DNA of 38,398 bases from Gammaproteobacteria bacterium 13_2_20CM_66_19 (GCA_001914695.1 MNCZ01000077.1:1-38398), one strand, 5' to 3'. Counted from the stretch's first letter, positions 25,686 through 35,057 are shown. The notes: generated from the letters alone by a model not told the origin. Numbers and translations: made by a program.

Positions 25686-27067
25686 GCGGCGGGTCTCCCG
25701 GCCGCGGTGCGCGGGCCGCCGGGAACGAGCAGCGCGAGCGATTCCACGTGCGCCGTGTGCGGAAACATGTCGACCACGCCGGCCTTCTCGAGCTCGAAGC
25801 CGTGCTCGTGCACCAACATCGAGAGATCCCGCGCAAGGCTCCCCGGATGGCAGGAGACATACAGCACGCGCCGCGGTGCCAGCGCCGCCACCGCCGCGAG
25901 CACCGCGCGCGCCCCGGTGCGCGGCGGGTCGAGCAGCACATGGGTGTAGGACTCGCGCATCCAGGGGAGCGCCGGATCGGGCGGAGTGCCGAGATCGGCG
26001 CGGTGGAACTCGGCGTTGGCGATGCGGTTGCGCGCGGCGTTGCCGCGGGCGCGCTCGATGAGGGCGCCCTCCCCCTCCACTCCCACCACGCGTCCGGCCG
26101 AGCGCGCGAGCGCCAGGGTGAAGTTACCGAGCCCGCAGTACAGGTCGAGGAGGCTCGATGAGCCATCGAGCTCGAGGAGCTTCCCGGCGCGCGCGATCAG
26201 CGCGTCGTTGACCGCGCCGTTCACCTGGATGAAGTCGGTCGGCGCGAACTCGAGCTCGACGCCCGCTCCCGCGAGCGCATAGCGCAGCGGCTCCCCGGGA
26301 GGCTCGAGCTCGCGCACCGAATCGAGTCCCCCGGGCTGCAGGTACAGCCGCAGGCGGTGGGCTCCCGCGAATTCGCGCAGCCGCGCCAGATCCGCTTCCG
26401 AGGGTGTGGCGAGCACCCGCAGCACCAGAGCCGTCGCGTTGTCGGCGACCGCGACCTCGATCTGCGGCAGCTGCTCGCGGATCGTGAGCTCGCCGAGCAT
26501 GACGGCGAGCGGGGCGATCAGCTCCCCCACGGGGGCGGTGAGCACCTCGCAGCGCGAGAGCTGCGCCACGTAGGGCGCGGCGCGCTCGCGGAATCCCACC
26601 ACCACGCAGCCCTTCTTGTGCACGAACTTCACGCCGAGGCGCGCGCGGCGGCGGTAGCCCCACTCAGGTCCCGCGAGCGGCTCGAGCCAGCTCGCGGGCT
26701 CGACGCGCCCGACTCGCGCGAGAGTCTCCTTCAGCTCGGTCTCTTTCGCCGCGAGCTGTGCGGCACCCGAGAGGTGCTGCAGGGCGCAGCCCCCGCACAC
26801 CCCGAAGTGCGCGCAGCGCGGCGCCACTCGCTCGGGCGAGGCGCTCAAGAGCTCGAGCAGCTCGCCGTCGTCGTGCTGGCGGTGTCGGCGGGTGCGACGG
26901 AAGCGGATCCGCTCGCCGGGCAGCGCACCCGGCACGAACACCGTCTTGCCTGCCCGCACCACGCCTTCGCCATCGCGGGTGAGTCCGCTCACGGTGGCCG
27001 TCTCGGCCGGAGCCTCCGCCGAGCGCGCCTCGGCGGGCGAAGGCGCCGAGCGCGCGGCGGGGCTCAC
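25682..27067 (-). CDS. rlmD: 23S rRNA (uracil-1939-C5)-methyltransferase RlmD
   Basis: A 461-residue protein that uses S-adenosylmethionine to form 5-methyluridine in 23S rRNA. A TRAM RNA-binding domain (about 24-80) is followed by an iron-sulfur cluster motif (Cys85, Cys91, Cys94 in CAHFGVCGGCALQHL, and the Cys of LSRCEVL). The Rossmann part has LLDLYCGLGNFTLALARSAG, DPPRTGA and the catalytic nucleophile Cys in VSCHPGSLARDL. It could be a closely related TrmA/RumA paralogue, but the four-cysteine cluster points to RlmD. GTG 27067 is chosen because it overlaps the upstream stop by four bases (GTGA) and lies before the TRAM domain; a poorly conserved Ala/Pro-rich tail of about 24 residues precedes it. 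Confidence 0.92.
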   Translation of the reverse strand: MSPAARSAPSPAEARSAEAPAETATVSGLTRDGEGVVRAGKTVFVPGALPGERIRFRRTRRHRQHDDGELLELLSASPERVAPRCAHFGVCGGCALQHLSGAAQLAAKETELKETLARVGRVEPASWLEPLAGPEWGYRRRARLGVKFVHKKGCVVVGFRERAAPYVAQLSRCEVLTAPVGELIAPLAVMLGELTIREQLPQIEVAVADNATALVLRVLATPSEADLARLREFAGAHRLRLYLQPGGLDSVRELEPPGEPLRYALAGAGVELEFAPTDFIQVNGAVNDALIARAGKLLELDGSSSLLDLYCGLGNFTLALARSAGRVVGVEGEGALIERARGNAARNRIANAEFHRADLGTPPDPALPWMRESYTHVLLDPPRTGARAVLAAVAALAPRRVLYVSCHPGSLARDLSMLVHEHGFELEKAGVVDMFPHTAHVESLALLVPGGPRTAAGRPAA

Positions 27068-27852
27068 GGGGCCTTCTCCCAGGCGGCGAGGAACTCGGCG
27101 AGGTGGGGCTCGCGCGAGGCGCGGAGCAGCGCTTTCACGCGCTCGATCTCCTCCAGGTGCTGCGCGCGGGGGAGGAGGCCGCGCAGCTGCGCAAAGCGCA
27201 GGTAGATCAGCCAGGTGTTGAGCACGTCGGTCTCGCAGTAGCGGCGAATCCCCTCGAGGTTGCCGCTCTGCCAGGCCTCCCAGACCTGACTGCCCTCGAA
27301 GCCGAGCTTGCCCGGGAGCCCGAGCAGGCACGCCATGTGGGCGAGCGACACGCGGCCGCGCCGCTGGAAGCCCGACAGCACGTCCATGAGATCGGTGTGC
27401 CGCCAGTGATAGCGGCTCAGGTAGTTGTTGTAGCGGAAAGCCGGATCCTGCTCGCCGCTCTCCCAGAAGCGCGCCGCTTGCACCCCCCGGAGGAGCGCCC
27501 GGTAGGTGAGCACCGGCAGATCGAACGACGAGCCGTTCCAGGACACGAGGTCGGGGGAGAATTTCTCGATGCCGTCGAAGAAGCGCTGCACCAGCTCCCC
27601 TTCCCCCGTGCCGGTCTCGCCGAGACTCCAGAGCTTCAGGCCCTCCTGGGTGCGCAGCGCACAGGCGATCGCAACCACCCGGTGCTGCTCGAGCGACAGG
27701 AAGTCCCCGCCCGTGTCCTGGCGGCGCAGCGCAAACATCGCCTTCGCGACCTCGCCGTCCGCGAGGTCCCCGAGCCCGTAGAGCCGCCTGCCGAGCTCGA
27801 CGTCCGGCACGGTCTCGATGTCGAACACGAGGGTGTTCACGAGTGTGCTCAT
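27064..27852 (-). CDS. Predicted 3'-5' exonuclease, PolB-type DEDDy fold
   Basis: A 262-residue protein related to the exonuclease domain of family B DNA polymerases, without polymerase parts. The first motif is VFDIETVPD (Asp11, Glu13), the second VSWNGSSFDLPVL and the third YCETDVLNTW, giving the four acidic residues and Tyr of a DEDDy nuclease. A conserved HTDLMDVLSGF segment lies between. Its in vivo substrate is not known to me. It starts at ATG 27852 overlapping the acpS stop by four bases, and its own stop overlaps the rlmD start. Its place between acpS and rlmD, in a long housekeeping operon, suggests a conserved nucleic-acid maintenance role. Confidence 0.87.
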   Translation of the reverse strand: MSTLVNTLVFDIETVPDVELGRRLYGLGDLADGEVAKAMFALRRQDTGGDFLSLEQHRVVAIACALRTQEGLKLWSLGETGTGEGELVQRFFDGIEKFSPDLVSWNGSSFDLPVLTYRALLRGVQAARFWESGEQDPAFRYNNYLSRYHWRHTDLMDVLSGFQRRGRVSLAHMACLLGLPGKLGFEGSQVWEAWQSGNLEGIRRYCETDVLNTWLIYLRFAQLRGLLPRAQHLEEIERVKALLRASREPHLAEFLAAWEKAP

Positions 27853-28232
27853 CCGGCCTTCATGAGCACGGCCACCGCCACCACGAGTCCCGCCTCGTCG
27901 GTCAGCGTGACGTGCGCCTCCCCGATCCCGAGCGCGCGGCGCACCCGCTCTCCGCGCGCCGAGAACACCACCTCGGGCTTGCCCCAGGAGTTCTGCACCA
28001 CCCCGACGTCGCGGATCCACATCCCGTGCGAGAAGCCCGTGCCCATCGCCTTGACGATCGCCTCCTTGGCGGCGAAGCGCATCGCCACGAAGCGCTCGCG
28101 GCGTTGAGTGCGCGCGAGCTGCGCCTGCTCCTCGGGCATGAGCAGATGCTCGAGGAAGCGCGTGCCGAAACGCTCGAGCGTGCGCGCGATGCGCCCGCTC
28201 TCGAGGACATCGACGCCGATGCCGAAGATCAT
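27849..28232 (-). CDS. acpS: Holo-[acyl-carrier-protein] synthase
   Basis: A 127-residue enzyme that moves the phosphopantetheine arm from CoA to acyl carrier protein, enabling fatty acid synthesis. It begins [15 protein letters not shown], with the metal-binding Asp8, and has [15 protein letters not shown] with the catalytic Glu, followed by the typical [20 protein letters not shown] and [17 protein letters not shown]. Length equals E. coli AcpS (126). ATG 28232 overlaps the pdxJ stop by four bases; pdxJ-acpS adjacency is an old, widespread arrangement. Confidence 0.96.
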   Translation of the reverse strand: MIFGIGVDVLESGRIARTLERFGTRFLEHLLMPEEQAQLARTQRRERFVAMRFAAKEAIVKAMGTGFSHGMWIRDVGVVQNSWGKPEVVFSARGERVRRALGIGEAHVTLTDEAGLVVAVAVLMKAG

Positions 28233-28960
28233 GCGCGCGCCGCCACCATCAGGGCCTTCATCTCGCGCACCGCGGCGGCGAGACCTACGAACAGCGCCTG
28301 CCCGATCACGGCGTGCCCGATGTTGAGCTCGACGATCTCGCGCACCGCCGCGACCGGCTGCACGTTGTGGTAGTTGAGGCCGTGGCCGGCGTGCACCTCG
28401 AGGCCGAGACGCGCGCCGAGGCGCGCCGCGGCGTGCAGCCGCTCGAGCTCGGCGGCGCGCCGGGCGCCCGCTTCGGCGTAGGCCCCGGTGTGCAGCTCGA
28501 TGACCGGCGCTCCGGCCTGCGCGGCGGCCTCGACCTGCCGCGGCTCCGGATCGATGAACAGCGCCACCCGCACGCCCGCCTGATGAAGCTGCGCGCACGC
28601 CTCGCGGATGCGCGAGAGCTGGGCGGCGACGTCGAGCCCCCCTTCGGTGGTGATCTCCTGGCGCCGCTCGGGCACCAGGCAGCCGTCCTCGGGGCGCAGC
28701 TCCGCGGCGATACGCAGCATCTCATCGGTCACCGCGAGCTCGAGGTTCATGCGCGTCTGCAGCAGCCCCCGGAGCGCGCGCACGTCGCGATCCTGGATGT
28801 GACGGCGGTCCTCGCGCAGATGCAGCGTGATGCTGTCGGCGCCGGCGCTCTCGGCGGCGAGCGCGGCGTGCACGGGGTCGGGAAAGCGGCTGCGCCGCGC
28901 CTGGCGCAGTGTCGCCACGTGATCGATATTGACCCCTAGAGCAATGCTGCCGTTCGTCAT
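28229..28960 (-). CDS. pdxJ: Pyridoxine 5'-phosphate synthase
   Basis: A 243-residue TIM-barrel enzyme that condenses 1-deoxyxylulose 5-phosphate with 3-amino-2-oxopropyl phosphate to make pyridoxine 5'-phosphate, the last ring-forming step of the DXP-dependent vitamin B6 route. Diagnostic motifs are [20 protein letters not shown] at the start, [55 protein letters not shown] and [17 protein letters not shown]. Size matches E. coli PdxJ (243). ATG 28960 overlaps the recO stop by four bases. The partner gene pdxA is not in the window. Confidence 0.97.
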   Translation of the reverse strand: MTNGSIALGVNIDHVATLRQARRSRFPDPVHAALAAESAGADSITLHLREDRRHIQDRDVRALRGLLQTRMNLELAVTDEMLRIAAELRPEDGCLVPERRQEITTEGGLDVAAQLSRIREACAQLHQAGVRVALFIDPEPRQVEAAAQAGAPVIELHTGAYAEAGARRAAELERLHAAARLGARLGLEVHAGHGLNYHNVQPVAAVREIVELNIGHAVIGQALFVGLAAAVREMKALMVAARA

Positions 28961-29697
28961 CGCGCCGCCTTTCGCATCATCGATTTCGCCACCGTGCGCG
29001 CCACCCCACGCGTGGCGAGCGGCCGGCCCTCGAGGCAGGCGGCGAGCGCCGCCTGCAATACTCGCCGCGCGTCCTCGAGCGCGCGGGCGCCGGTGAGGCT
29101 CTCGCCCGCCAGGTCGAGGAGCGAGCGCCCGGCGAGCGCGCTGCCCGCCCCGGTGCGCGAGGGCGTAAGCCCCTGCCCGGCCCGGAAATGATAGTACTCG
29201 TCGGCTTCGATGCGCTTGCCGGAGCGCGCCTCGGTGGTGAGATCCAGCCCGTAGCCGAGACCCTGCAGCAGCCGCTTCTCGAAGATGCGCAGCACCGGCT
29301 CGAGCGGCGCCCCGGCGCGCAGTCGCGCCAGCGCCTCGTGATAGTGATCGAAGAGCTCCGGGTGCGGATCATGGCGCGTCGTGAGCCGGATCAGCAGCTC
29401 GTTCAGGTAGAAAGCGGCCAGGAGACACGCCGGCGGGAGGGGCGCGCACTGCTCCGCGCGCTCGGCTCCCGTGAGGGTCGGCGCCTCGCCCCGCCCGCTC
29501 CATGACAGGAGCAGCGGCTGAAACGGCTGCAGCACCGGAGCGAGCTTCGCGCCCGGGCCCCGCACTCCGCGCGCGAACAGCGTGAACCGGCCGTGCTCGC
29601 GGGTGAGCACTTCGAGAATGCGGCTGGTATCGCGCCACGGGCGGTGGTGCAGCAGGTAGCCGGAAGCGAGATCGATGCGGTGGCGGCCCGGGCTCAT
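28957..29697 (-). CDS. recO: DNA repair protein RecO
   Basis: A 246-residue mediator that helps RecA load on single-stranded DNA coated by SSB, acting with RecF and RecR. The N-terminal OB-fold shows [20 protein letters not shown] and [20 protein letters not shown], with the conserved [14 protein letters not shown]. The helical C-terminal part includes [20 protein letters not shown] and [15 protein letters not shown]. The cysteine zinc knuckle found in some RecO proteins is absent, as in many gammaproteobacterial versions. ATG 29697 overlaps the era stop by four bases. Confidence 0.94.
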   Translation of the reverse strand: MSPGRHRIDLASGYLLHHRPWRDTSRILEVLTREHGRFTLFARGVRGPGAKLAPVLQPFQPLLLSWSGRGEAPTLTGAERAEQCAPLPPACLLAAFYLNELLIRLTTRHDPHPELFDHYHEALARLRAGAPLEPVLRIFEKRLLQGLGYGLDLTTEARSGKRIEADEYYHFRAGQGLTPSRTGAGSALAGRSLLDLAGESLTGARALEDARRVLQAALAACLEGRPLATRGVARTVAKSMMRKAAR

Positions 29698-30599
29698 TCC
29701 ACTCCGAGCTCCCTCAAGGCGCGGGCGTTGTCGGCCCAGTTCTGCCGCACCTTGACCCAGAGGTTCAGGTGGAGCCGCCTGCCGAGCATCCCGTTCAGCG
29801 CGAGCCGTGCCGAGCGCCCCACGCGCCTCAAGCGCTCGCCGCGGGCGCCGATGACGATGGGCTTCTGGCCGGGGCGATCCACCCAGACCGCGGCATCGAC
29901 GGTGAGCTGCCCCTCCTCCTCGGCGAGCCGCTCGACCTCCACCGCGATACCGTAGGGCACCTCCTGGTTCAGCTCGAGGGTGAGCTTCTCGCGGATCATT
30001 TCCGCGATCCGGAACGCGAGGCCCCGATCGGTGAGCTCCTCCGGAGGGTAGAGCGCCGGGGAGCGCGGCAGATGCGCCGCGATCGTGTCGCGCAGATCCC
30101 CGACGTTGTCGGCCTTGAGCGCCGAGAGCGGTACGATGGCGAGAAAGTCATGCCGTGCGCCGAGCTCCGCCAGATACGGGAGCAGTCGCGCGCGCGGGCG
30201 CACGCGATCGATTTTGTTTGCTGCCGCGATGGCCGGGCGCGCGGTGCGGACGATGCGCTTGAGAGTAAGCTCATCCTCGCGCGTCCATTGCAGCGCTTCC
30301 ACCACCAGCACTGCCAGGTCCGCGTCCGCGAGCGCCGCGGTGGCGGTGCGATTCATCGCGCGATTCAATGCGCGGCTCGCCTTCTCGTGCAGCCCGGGCG
30401 TATCGACGAAGGCGATCTGCGCCCCGGGCAACGTGCACACCCCGAGGATCCGATGGCGGGTCGTCTGCGGGCGGGGCGTGACGATGCTGAGCTTCTCTCC
30501 GACGAGAGCGTTCAGCAGCGTCGACTTGCCGACGTTCGGCCGCCCGACGAGAGCTGCCAAGCCGCAGCGGAACTCCGGCGCGGGACCGGCGCCCGTCAT
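29694..30599 (-). CDS. era: GTPase Era
   Basis: A 301-residue essential GTPase for maturation of the 30S ribosomal subunit, binding near the 3' end of 16S rRNA. G motifs are GRPNVGKSTLLNALVG (G1), PQTTRHRILG (G2), FVDTPGLHEKASRALN (G3), AANKIDRV (G4) and PLSALKADNV (G5). The C-terminal KH domain has REKLTLELNQEVPYGIAVEV and IVIGARGERLRRVGRSARLA. Length is as usual (E. coli 301). ATG 30599 overlaps the rnc stop by four bases, in the classical rnc-era-recO-pdxJ-acpS order. Confidence 0.97.
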   Translation of the reverse strand: MTGAGPAPEFRCGLAALVGRPNVGKSTLLNALVGEKLSIVTPRPQTTRHRILGVCTLPGAQIAFVDTPGLHEKASRALNRAMNRTATAALADADLAVLVVEALQWTREDELTLKRIVRTARPAIAAANKIDRVRPRARLLPYLAELGARHDFLAIVPLSALKADNVGDLRDTIAAHLPRSPALYPPEELTDRGLAFRIAEMIREKLTLELNQEVPYGIAVEVERLAEEEGQLTVDAAVWVDRPGQKPIVIGARGERLRRVGRSARLALNGMLGRRLHLNLWVKVRQNWADNARALRELGVE

Positions 30600-31303
30600 G
30601 CGGGCCGGTCCGCGCGCGGATCGGTCTCGATCTCGGCGAGCATGCGCTCGGCGGCCTCCTGCTCCGCGCGGCGGCGGCTCGAGCCCCGTCCCTGCACACG
30701 ACGCCCGAGCTCGGGCACCTCGCAGCTCACCTCGAAGGTCTGCGCGTGCTGCTCGCCCTGAGCGCTGAGAATGGCGTAGCGCGGCAGAGTAAGACTGCGC
30801 GACTGCAGGTACTCCTGCAAGCGCGTCTTGGCGTCTTTGAGCTCGCCGACCTCGGGAAGCGCGGCGATCCGCCCGGCAAACAGCCGCGCGATCACCGGCT
30901 GCGCGGCGGCGAGTCCGCCGTCGAGAAAGATCGCACCGCAGAGCGCTTCCAGCGCATCGGCCAGAATCGACTGGCGCCGAAAGCCGCCGCTCGAGAGCTC
31001 GCCCGACCCGAGCTGCAGCGACTCCCCGAGTCCCAGCGCGCGCGCCACTTCGGCGAGCGGCTCGCGACTCACGAGCCGGGCGCGCAGCCGACTCAGGTCC
31101 CCTTCGGACGCCTGCGGAAAGGCCTCGTAGAGCCGTTGCGCGATGGCGAGGTTCAGCACCGCATCCCCGAGGAACTCGAGCCGCTCGTTGTTGGGACCCG
31201 AGGCGCTGCGGTGGGTCAGCGCGGCGCGAAACAGCGACAGGTCGCGCGGCTCGTAGCCCACCCGCTCGCGCACCCAGCGTCCTGGCCAGTCGGCGCTCGT
31301 CAT
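30596..31303 (-). CDS. rnc: Ribonuclease III
   Basis: A 235-residue double-stranded-RNA endonuclease that processes rRNA precursors and some mRNAs. The catalytic signature NERLEFLGDAVLNLAIA (about 39-55) holds the metal-binding Glu and Asp, and a second acidic site is seen in LADALEALCGAIFLDGG. The C-terminal double-stranded RNA-binding domain runs from about residue 155 (DAKTRLQEYLQSRSLTLPRY) to RRRAEQEAAERMLAEI. Size is close to E. coli (226). It heads the nine-gene run of four-base overlaps. It lies 43 bases downstream of the DUF4845 gene. RNase III often cuts its own leader, but I saw no obvious long stem here. Confidence 0.96.
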   Translation of the reverse strand: MTSADWPGRWVRERVGYEPRDLSLFRAALTHRSASGPNNERLEFLGDAVLNLAIAQRLYEAFPQASEGDLSRLRARLVSREPLAEVARALGLGESLQLGSGELSSGGFRRQSILADALEALCGAIFLDGGLAAAQPVIARLFAGRIAALPEVGELKDAKTRLQEYLQSRSLTLPRYAILSAQGEQHAQTFEVSCEVPELGRRVQGRGSSRRRAEQEAAERMLAEIETDPRADRPA

Positions 31304-31346
31304 GTCCTGCGCTTCGGCGCCTCCTCGAGGCCCACCGGCCGCGCCG

Positions 31347-31721
31347 CTATTCGCCGCCGCTCCCGGCGGTGCGAACCTTCTTATCGAAAGTCACGCGCAG
31401 CGACACGTTCGCGAACAGCGGCACCTCATCGTCGTAGGCGGCCTCGATCTGCCAGGCCCCGCCGTCGCGCTTGATCGTGATGTCCTTGATGGTCGGGAAC
31501 TCGACCATGTCGATCTCGAAGTGCCGGTCGATCGCGGTACGGATCGGCTGGGCGTCGCTCGCGCTGCGGTTGTCGCTGGCCGCCTGCTCGATGGCCCGCA
31601 CCACCTTCAGGTAGTTGAGGTACACCGGCGTCAGACGGATGGCGGCGTAGGCCAGGATCGCGATCGGCGTGAGCAGGAACAGCCAGCCGATCGCGGTGAC
31701 ACCCTTTTCCCTCTTGCGCAT
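31347..31721 (-). CDS. DUF4845 small membrane protein
   Basis: A 124-residue protein of the DUF4845 family, regularly found between lepB and rnc in gammaproteobacteria but without assigned function. The start MRKREKGVTAIGWLFLLTPI resembles a type IV pilin-like N-terminus (basic tail, then Gly and a hydrophobic helix at about 10-30), followed by RLTPVYLNYLKVVRAIEQAA and a small globular part (IDMVEFPTIKDITIKRDGGA). A single-span periplasmic protein is likely. ATG 31721 was chosen: a run of five G lies about nine bases upstream; an in-frame TTG at 31736 is the alternative. Confidence 0.85.
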   Translation of the reverse strand: MRKREKGVTAIGWLFLLTPIAILAYAAIRLTPVYLNYLKVVRAIEQAASDNRSASDAQPIRTAIDRHFEIDMVEFPTIKDITIKRDGGAWQIEAAYDDEVPLFANVSLRVTFDKKVRTAGSGGE

Positions 31722-31767
31722 TGATGCAACCCCCAAGGACCTGTTGCCGGTGCAGCGCCCGCTCCCC

Positions 31768-32859
31768 TCATGGAATGGCGGAGCCGATGCGGCTCCACAG
31801 GGGGCCGCCCGAGCGGCGCAGATCCCAATTGAACCAGATCCGGGTGGCCCGGCCGACCAGATTCTCCTCGGGCACGTAACCCCAGTCGCGCCCGTCGTCG
31901 CTGTTGTCGCGGTTATCGCCCATCATCAGATAATGCCCCGGCGGCACGTCGCCGACAAACGGGGCCATCTTGCCGCTGCCGGGCGCGTCCTCGTCCCCGC
32001 AGACGTAGCCGCGCACGCCGCGCCGGTTGCACGCCGGCAGCACCGGCTGGCGATCGAGCGCCACCGGGCAGAATAGCGCCTCGTGCTCGTGTCTGCCGAG
32101 GCGCTCCATCGCGAGCGACAGGTTCACGTAGCAGCCGTCGTCGTACTTGCGGGGCTCGACCCGGAACTGAAGCGGCTTGCCGTTGATCACGATGCGATTG
32201 TCGCGCACCTCGACGTGGTCGCCGGGCAAGCCGACCAGGCGCTTGATGAAGTTGGTCGAGGGATCGACCGGCCAGCGGAATACCACCACATCGCCGCGCT
32301 GGGGCTCGCCGACGTCGAGGATCTTGCGGTTGATCACCGGCAGGCGCAGCCCGTAGGCGTACTTGTTGACGATGATGAAGTCGCCGTCGAGCAGCGTCGG
32401 CATCATCGAGTCGGAGGGAATCCGGAACGGCTCGAAGACGAACGAGCGCAGCAGCAGCACCACCAGTGCCACCGGGAAGAAGCTGCGCGCGTAGTCGACG
32501 GTTCCGGGCTCCGGCGTCAGCGTCGGGTCGCGGCCCGCGGCGCGCGCCGCGGCGCTGCGCCGCGGCGCGATAGCCAAGGCGTCCAGCGCCCACACCAGTC
32601 CCGTCGCCACGGTGATCGCCAGCAGCACCGCGCTGAAGTCCAGCCGCTCGGCGAGCAGCAGCCGCAGCACCGCGGCGACGATCAGCACCGGCAGCGCCCC
32701 GTACAACAGCCGCATCAGCGGCGCATCGCGTGCTGTCCGGGCGCTCGCGGCGATCGCCCGCTGCGGGCGCAGCAGCCAGTCGTCGACGATGCAGACCACC
32801 GTCACGGGCAGCGCCAGCCAGGACAGCAGAACGATGAGCGGCATCAGCGTCTGTAACAT
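31768..32859 (-). CDS. lepB: Signal peptidase I
   Basis: Cleaves signal peptides of exported proteins at the outer face of the inner membrane. The 363-residue protein has the catalytic Ser151 in RIPSDSMMPTLLDGDFIIVN and the general-base Lys206 in NFIKRLVGLPGDHVEVRD, plus box E MGDNRDNSDDGRDWGYVPE. A Cys pair in the periplasmic insert (FCPVAL and LPACNRRG) resembles that of E. coli LepB. The membrane part is longer than usual, with four hydrophobic segments (about 4-26, 50-70, 77-97, 127-142) where E. coli has two. ATG 32859 with AAGGGTT upstream is the best start; the gene follows lepA after 20 bases. Confidence 0.95.
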   Translation of the reverse strand: MLQTLMPLIVLLSWLALPVTVVCIVDDWLLRPQRAIAASARTARDAPLMRLLYGALPVLIVAAVLRLLLAERLDFSAVLLAITVATGLVWALDALAIAPRRSAAARAAGRDPTLTPEPGTVDYARSFFPVALVVLLLRSFVFEPFRIPSDSMMPTLLDGDFIIVNKYAYGLRLPVINRKILDVGEPQRGDVVVFRWPVDPSTNFIKRLVGLPGDHVEVRDNRIVINGKPLQFRVEPRKYDDGCYVNLSLAMERLGRHEHEALFCPVALDRQPVLPACNRRGVRGYVCGDEDAPGSGKMAPFVGDVPPGHYLMMGDNRDNSDDGRDWGYVPEENLVGRATRIWFNWDLRRSGGPLWSRIGSAIP

Positions 32860-32879
32860 GGCAACCCTTATGGTCGATC

Positions 32880-34676
32880 TCAGTGTTTGCGGCCGACCTG
32901 CAGCACCGCGAGAAACGCCTCCTGCGGAATCTCGACGTGTCCGAGCTGCTTCATGCGCTTCTTGCCCTCCTTCTGCTTCTCGAGGAGCTTGCGCTTGCGG
33001 GTCACGTCGCCGCCGTAGCATTTCGCGAGCACGTTCTTGCGCAGCGCCTTGACCGTGGCGCGCGCGATGACCGCGCTGCCGATGGCCGCCTGCACCGCCA
33101 CCTCGAACATCTGCCGCGGGATCAGCTCCTGCATCTTGTCCACCAGCTCGCGGCCGCGCTGATAGGCGCTGTCGCGGTGCACGATGATCGACAGCGCATC
33201 GACCTTGTCGCCGTTGATGAGGATATCCAGCTTCACCAGCGGTGCGGCCTGAAAGTGGCTGAACTCGTAATCGAAGGAGGCGTAGCCGCGGCTCGCGGAC
33301 TTCAGGCGGTCGAAGAAGTCGAGCACCACTTCCGCGAGCGGCAGCTGGTATTGCAGCGACACCTGGGTGCCGAGGTACTGCATCTTGTTCTGCGTACCGC
33401 GCTTCTCGGTGCACAGCTTCAGCACCGCGCCGACGTGATCGGGCGGCACCAGGATGTTGGCCACGATGATCGGCTCGCGGATCTCGTCGATGTCGCCGGT
33501 TGAGGGAAGCTTGGCGGGATTGTCGACGTACTCGATCGCCCCGTCGGCGCGCGCCACCTCGTATACCACCGTGGGCGCACCCGTCACCAGCGTGAGCTGG
33601 TACTCGCGCTCGAGCCGCTCCTGGACGATGTCCATGTGCAGGAGCCCCAGGAACCCGCAGCGAAACCCGAACCCGAGCGCCCCCGACACCTCCGGCTCGT
33701 AGTGCAGCGCCGAGTCGTTGAGGCGCAGCTTCGAGAGCGCGTCGCGAAATTTCTCGTAATCCTCCGAGTTGACCGGGAAGAGCCCGGCGAACACCCGCGG
33801 CTTGATCTGCTTGAACCCGGGGAGCGGCGCGGCTGCCGGCCGGTTCTCGAGCGTGATGGTGTCGCCGACCGGCGCCCCGTCGATCTCCTTGATGCCCGCC
33901 ACGACGAACCCCACATCGCCCGCCGAGAGCTCGCGCGCCACCACCGGCTTCGGCGTGAAGCGCCCCAGGCGATCGACGAGGTGACTGCGGCCGGTGGACA
34001 CGACGCGGATCTTGTCGCCGCTCTTCAGGCTGCCGTTCATCACCCGCACCAGCGACACGACGCCGACGTAGTTGTCGAACCAGGAGTCGATGATCAGCGC
34101 CTGGAGCGGCGCCGCGGCCGAGCCGCGCGGCGGCGGAATGCGCCGGATGAGGGTCTCGAGAAGCTCGGGCACCCCCTCGCCCGTCTTGGCGCTGACCGGC
34201 GCCGCATCGGTCGCCTGGATGCCGATGATCTCCTCGATCTCGCGGGTCACGCGGTCGGGATCGGCCGAGGGCAGGTCAATTTTGTTTATGACCGGCAGCA
34301 CCTCCAGGCCCTGCTCGATGGCGGTGTTGCAGTTGGCGACACTCTGCGCCTCGACGCCCTGGGAGGCGTCCACCACCAGCAGCGCCCCGTCGCAGGCGGC
34401 CAGTGAGCGCGACACTTCATAGGAGAAATCCACGTGCCCGGGCGTATCGATCATGTTCAGCTGGTAGCGCTCGCCGTCGCGCGCGGTGTAGTAGAGCGTC
34501 ACGCTCTGCGCCTTGATGGTGATCCCGCGTTCGCGCTCGAGCTCCATCGAATCGAGCACCTGTGCGTGCATCTCGCGGTCCGCGAGTCCCCCGCACAGCT
34601 GGATGAACCGGTCGGCGAGGGTCGATTTGCCGTGGTCAACGTGCGCGATGATGGAGAAATTACGTATGTGCCGCAT
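32880..34676 (-). CDS. lepA: Elongation factor 4 (LepA)
   Basis: A 598-residue ribosomal GTPase, linked to back-translocation or 30S biogenesis. It begins [20 protein letters not shown], with P-loop HVDHGKS, then [12 protein letters not shown], the switch II sequence [12 protein letters not shown] and NKIDLPSAD, then domains II-V and the LepA-specific C-terminal domain ([20 protein letters not shown]). Length equals E. coli LepA (599). It is followed by lepB in the usual order. Upstream on the minus strand is a perfect TATAAT about 55 bases before the ATG. Confidence 0.97.
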   Translation of the reverse strand: MRHIRNFSIIAHVDHGKSTLADRFIQLCGGLADREMHAQVLDSMELERERGITIKAQSVTLYYTARDGERYQLNMIDTPGHVDFSYEVSRSLAACDGALLVVDASQGVEAQSVANCNTAIEQGLEVLPVINKIDLPSADPDRVTREIEEIIGIQATDAAPVSAKTGEGVPELLETLIRRIPPPRGSAAAPLQALIIDSWFDNYVGVVSLVRVMNGSLKSGDKIRVVSTGRSHLVDRLGRFTPKPVVARELSAGDVGFVVAGIKEIDGAPVGDTITLENRPAAAPLPGFKQIKPRVFAGLFPVNSEDYEKFRDALSKLRLNDSALHYEPEVSGALGFGFRCGFLGLLHMDIVQERLEREYQLTLVTGAPTVVYEVARADGAIEYVDNPAKLPSTGDIDEIREPIIVANILVPPDHVGAVLKLCTEKRGTQNKMQYLGTQVSLQYQLPLAEVVLDFFDRLKSASRGYASFDYEFSHFQAAPLVKLDILINGDKVDALSIIVHRDSAYQRGRELVDKMQELIPRQMFEVAVQAAIGSAVIARATVKALRKNVLAKCYGGDVTRKRKLLEKQKEGKKRMKQLGHVEIPQEAFLAVLQVGRKH

Positions 34677-34731
34677 GAATCCGCGAGGTACTGCCGCATG
34701 CTGCCGCGCCCGAGAGCCCTGCGGCCGGCGG

Positions 34732-34737
34732 ATTATA
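34732..34737 (-). promoter_or_regulatory. Possible -10 box of the lepA operon
   Basis: TATAAT on the minus strand (ATTATA on plus), an exact match, 56 bases before the lepA start and in a non-coding interval. No good -35 hexamer sits 16-18 bases upstream, so it is either an activator-dependent promoter or chance. Confidence 0.4.
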
Positions 34738-34793
34738 GGGAAGTTTGGCCCCGGAAGGAGTGTGCGGGGCCGCGGGGCGAGGGGTGCGGATGC

Positions 34794-35057
34794 TCAGCCG
34801 CCCGCGCCCGGGGGCGGCCGCAGCGCCCGGGCGAGCTCGCCCGGGTCGAGCCGGTGGCGACACACCACCGTGCCGTCGACCAACAGCACCGGAACGTCGA
34901 GTCCGTGACGGCGCCGTAGCAGCGGGTCCGCGTCGACGTCGACCACGTCGACCGGGGGTAGCGCGATGCTGCGCCCGAGCTTATCGAGCTCCGCCAACAT
35001 CTCCTCGCACAGCGCGCAATCGCGGCGATGCACGACGATCAGGCGCGGCGCCGGCAT
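34794..35057 (-). CDS. Glutaredoxin-like protein (DUF836)
   Basis: An 87-residue thioredoxin-fold protein. The start MPAPRLIVVHRRDCALCEEM has a CxxC redox pair (CALC), followed by VDVVDVDADPLLRRRHGLDV and the cis-Pro segment DVPVLLVDGTVVCRHRLDPG, as in the DUF836/glutaredoxin-like family (relatives of YchO-type and NrdH-like redoxins). The function is probably disulfide reduction in the cytoplasm; the target is unknown. It lies 47 bases downstream of rseB, in the place where a DegP-like protease gene (mucD) is found in many relatives. Confidence 0.85.
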   Translation of the reverse strand: MPAPRLIVVHRRDCALCEEMLAELDKLGRSIALPPVDVVDVDADPLLRRRHGLDVPVLLVDGTVVCRHRLDPGELARALRPPPGAGG

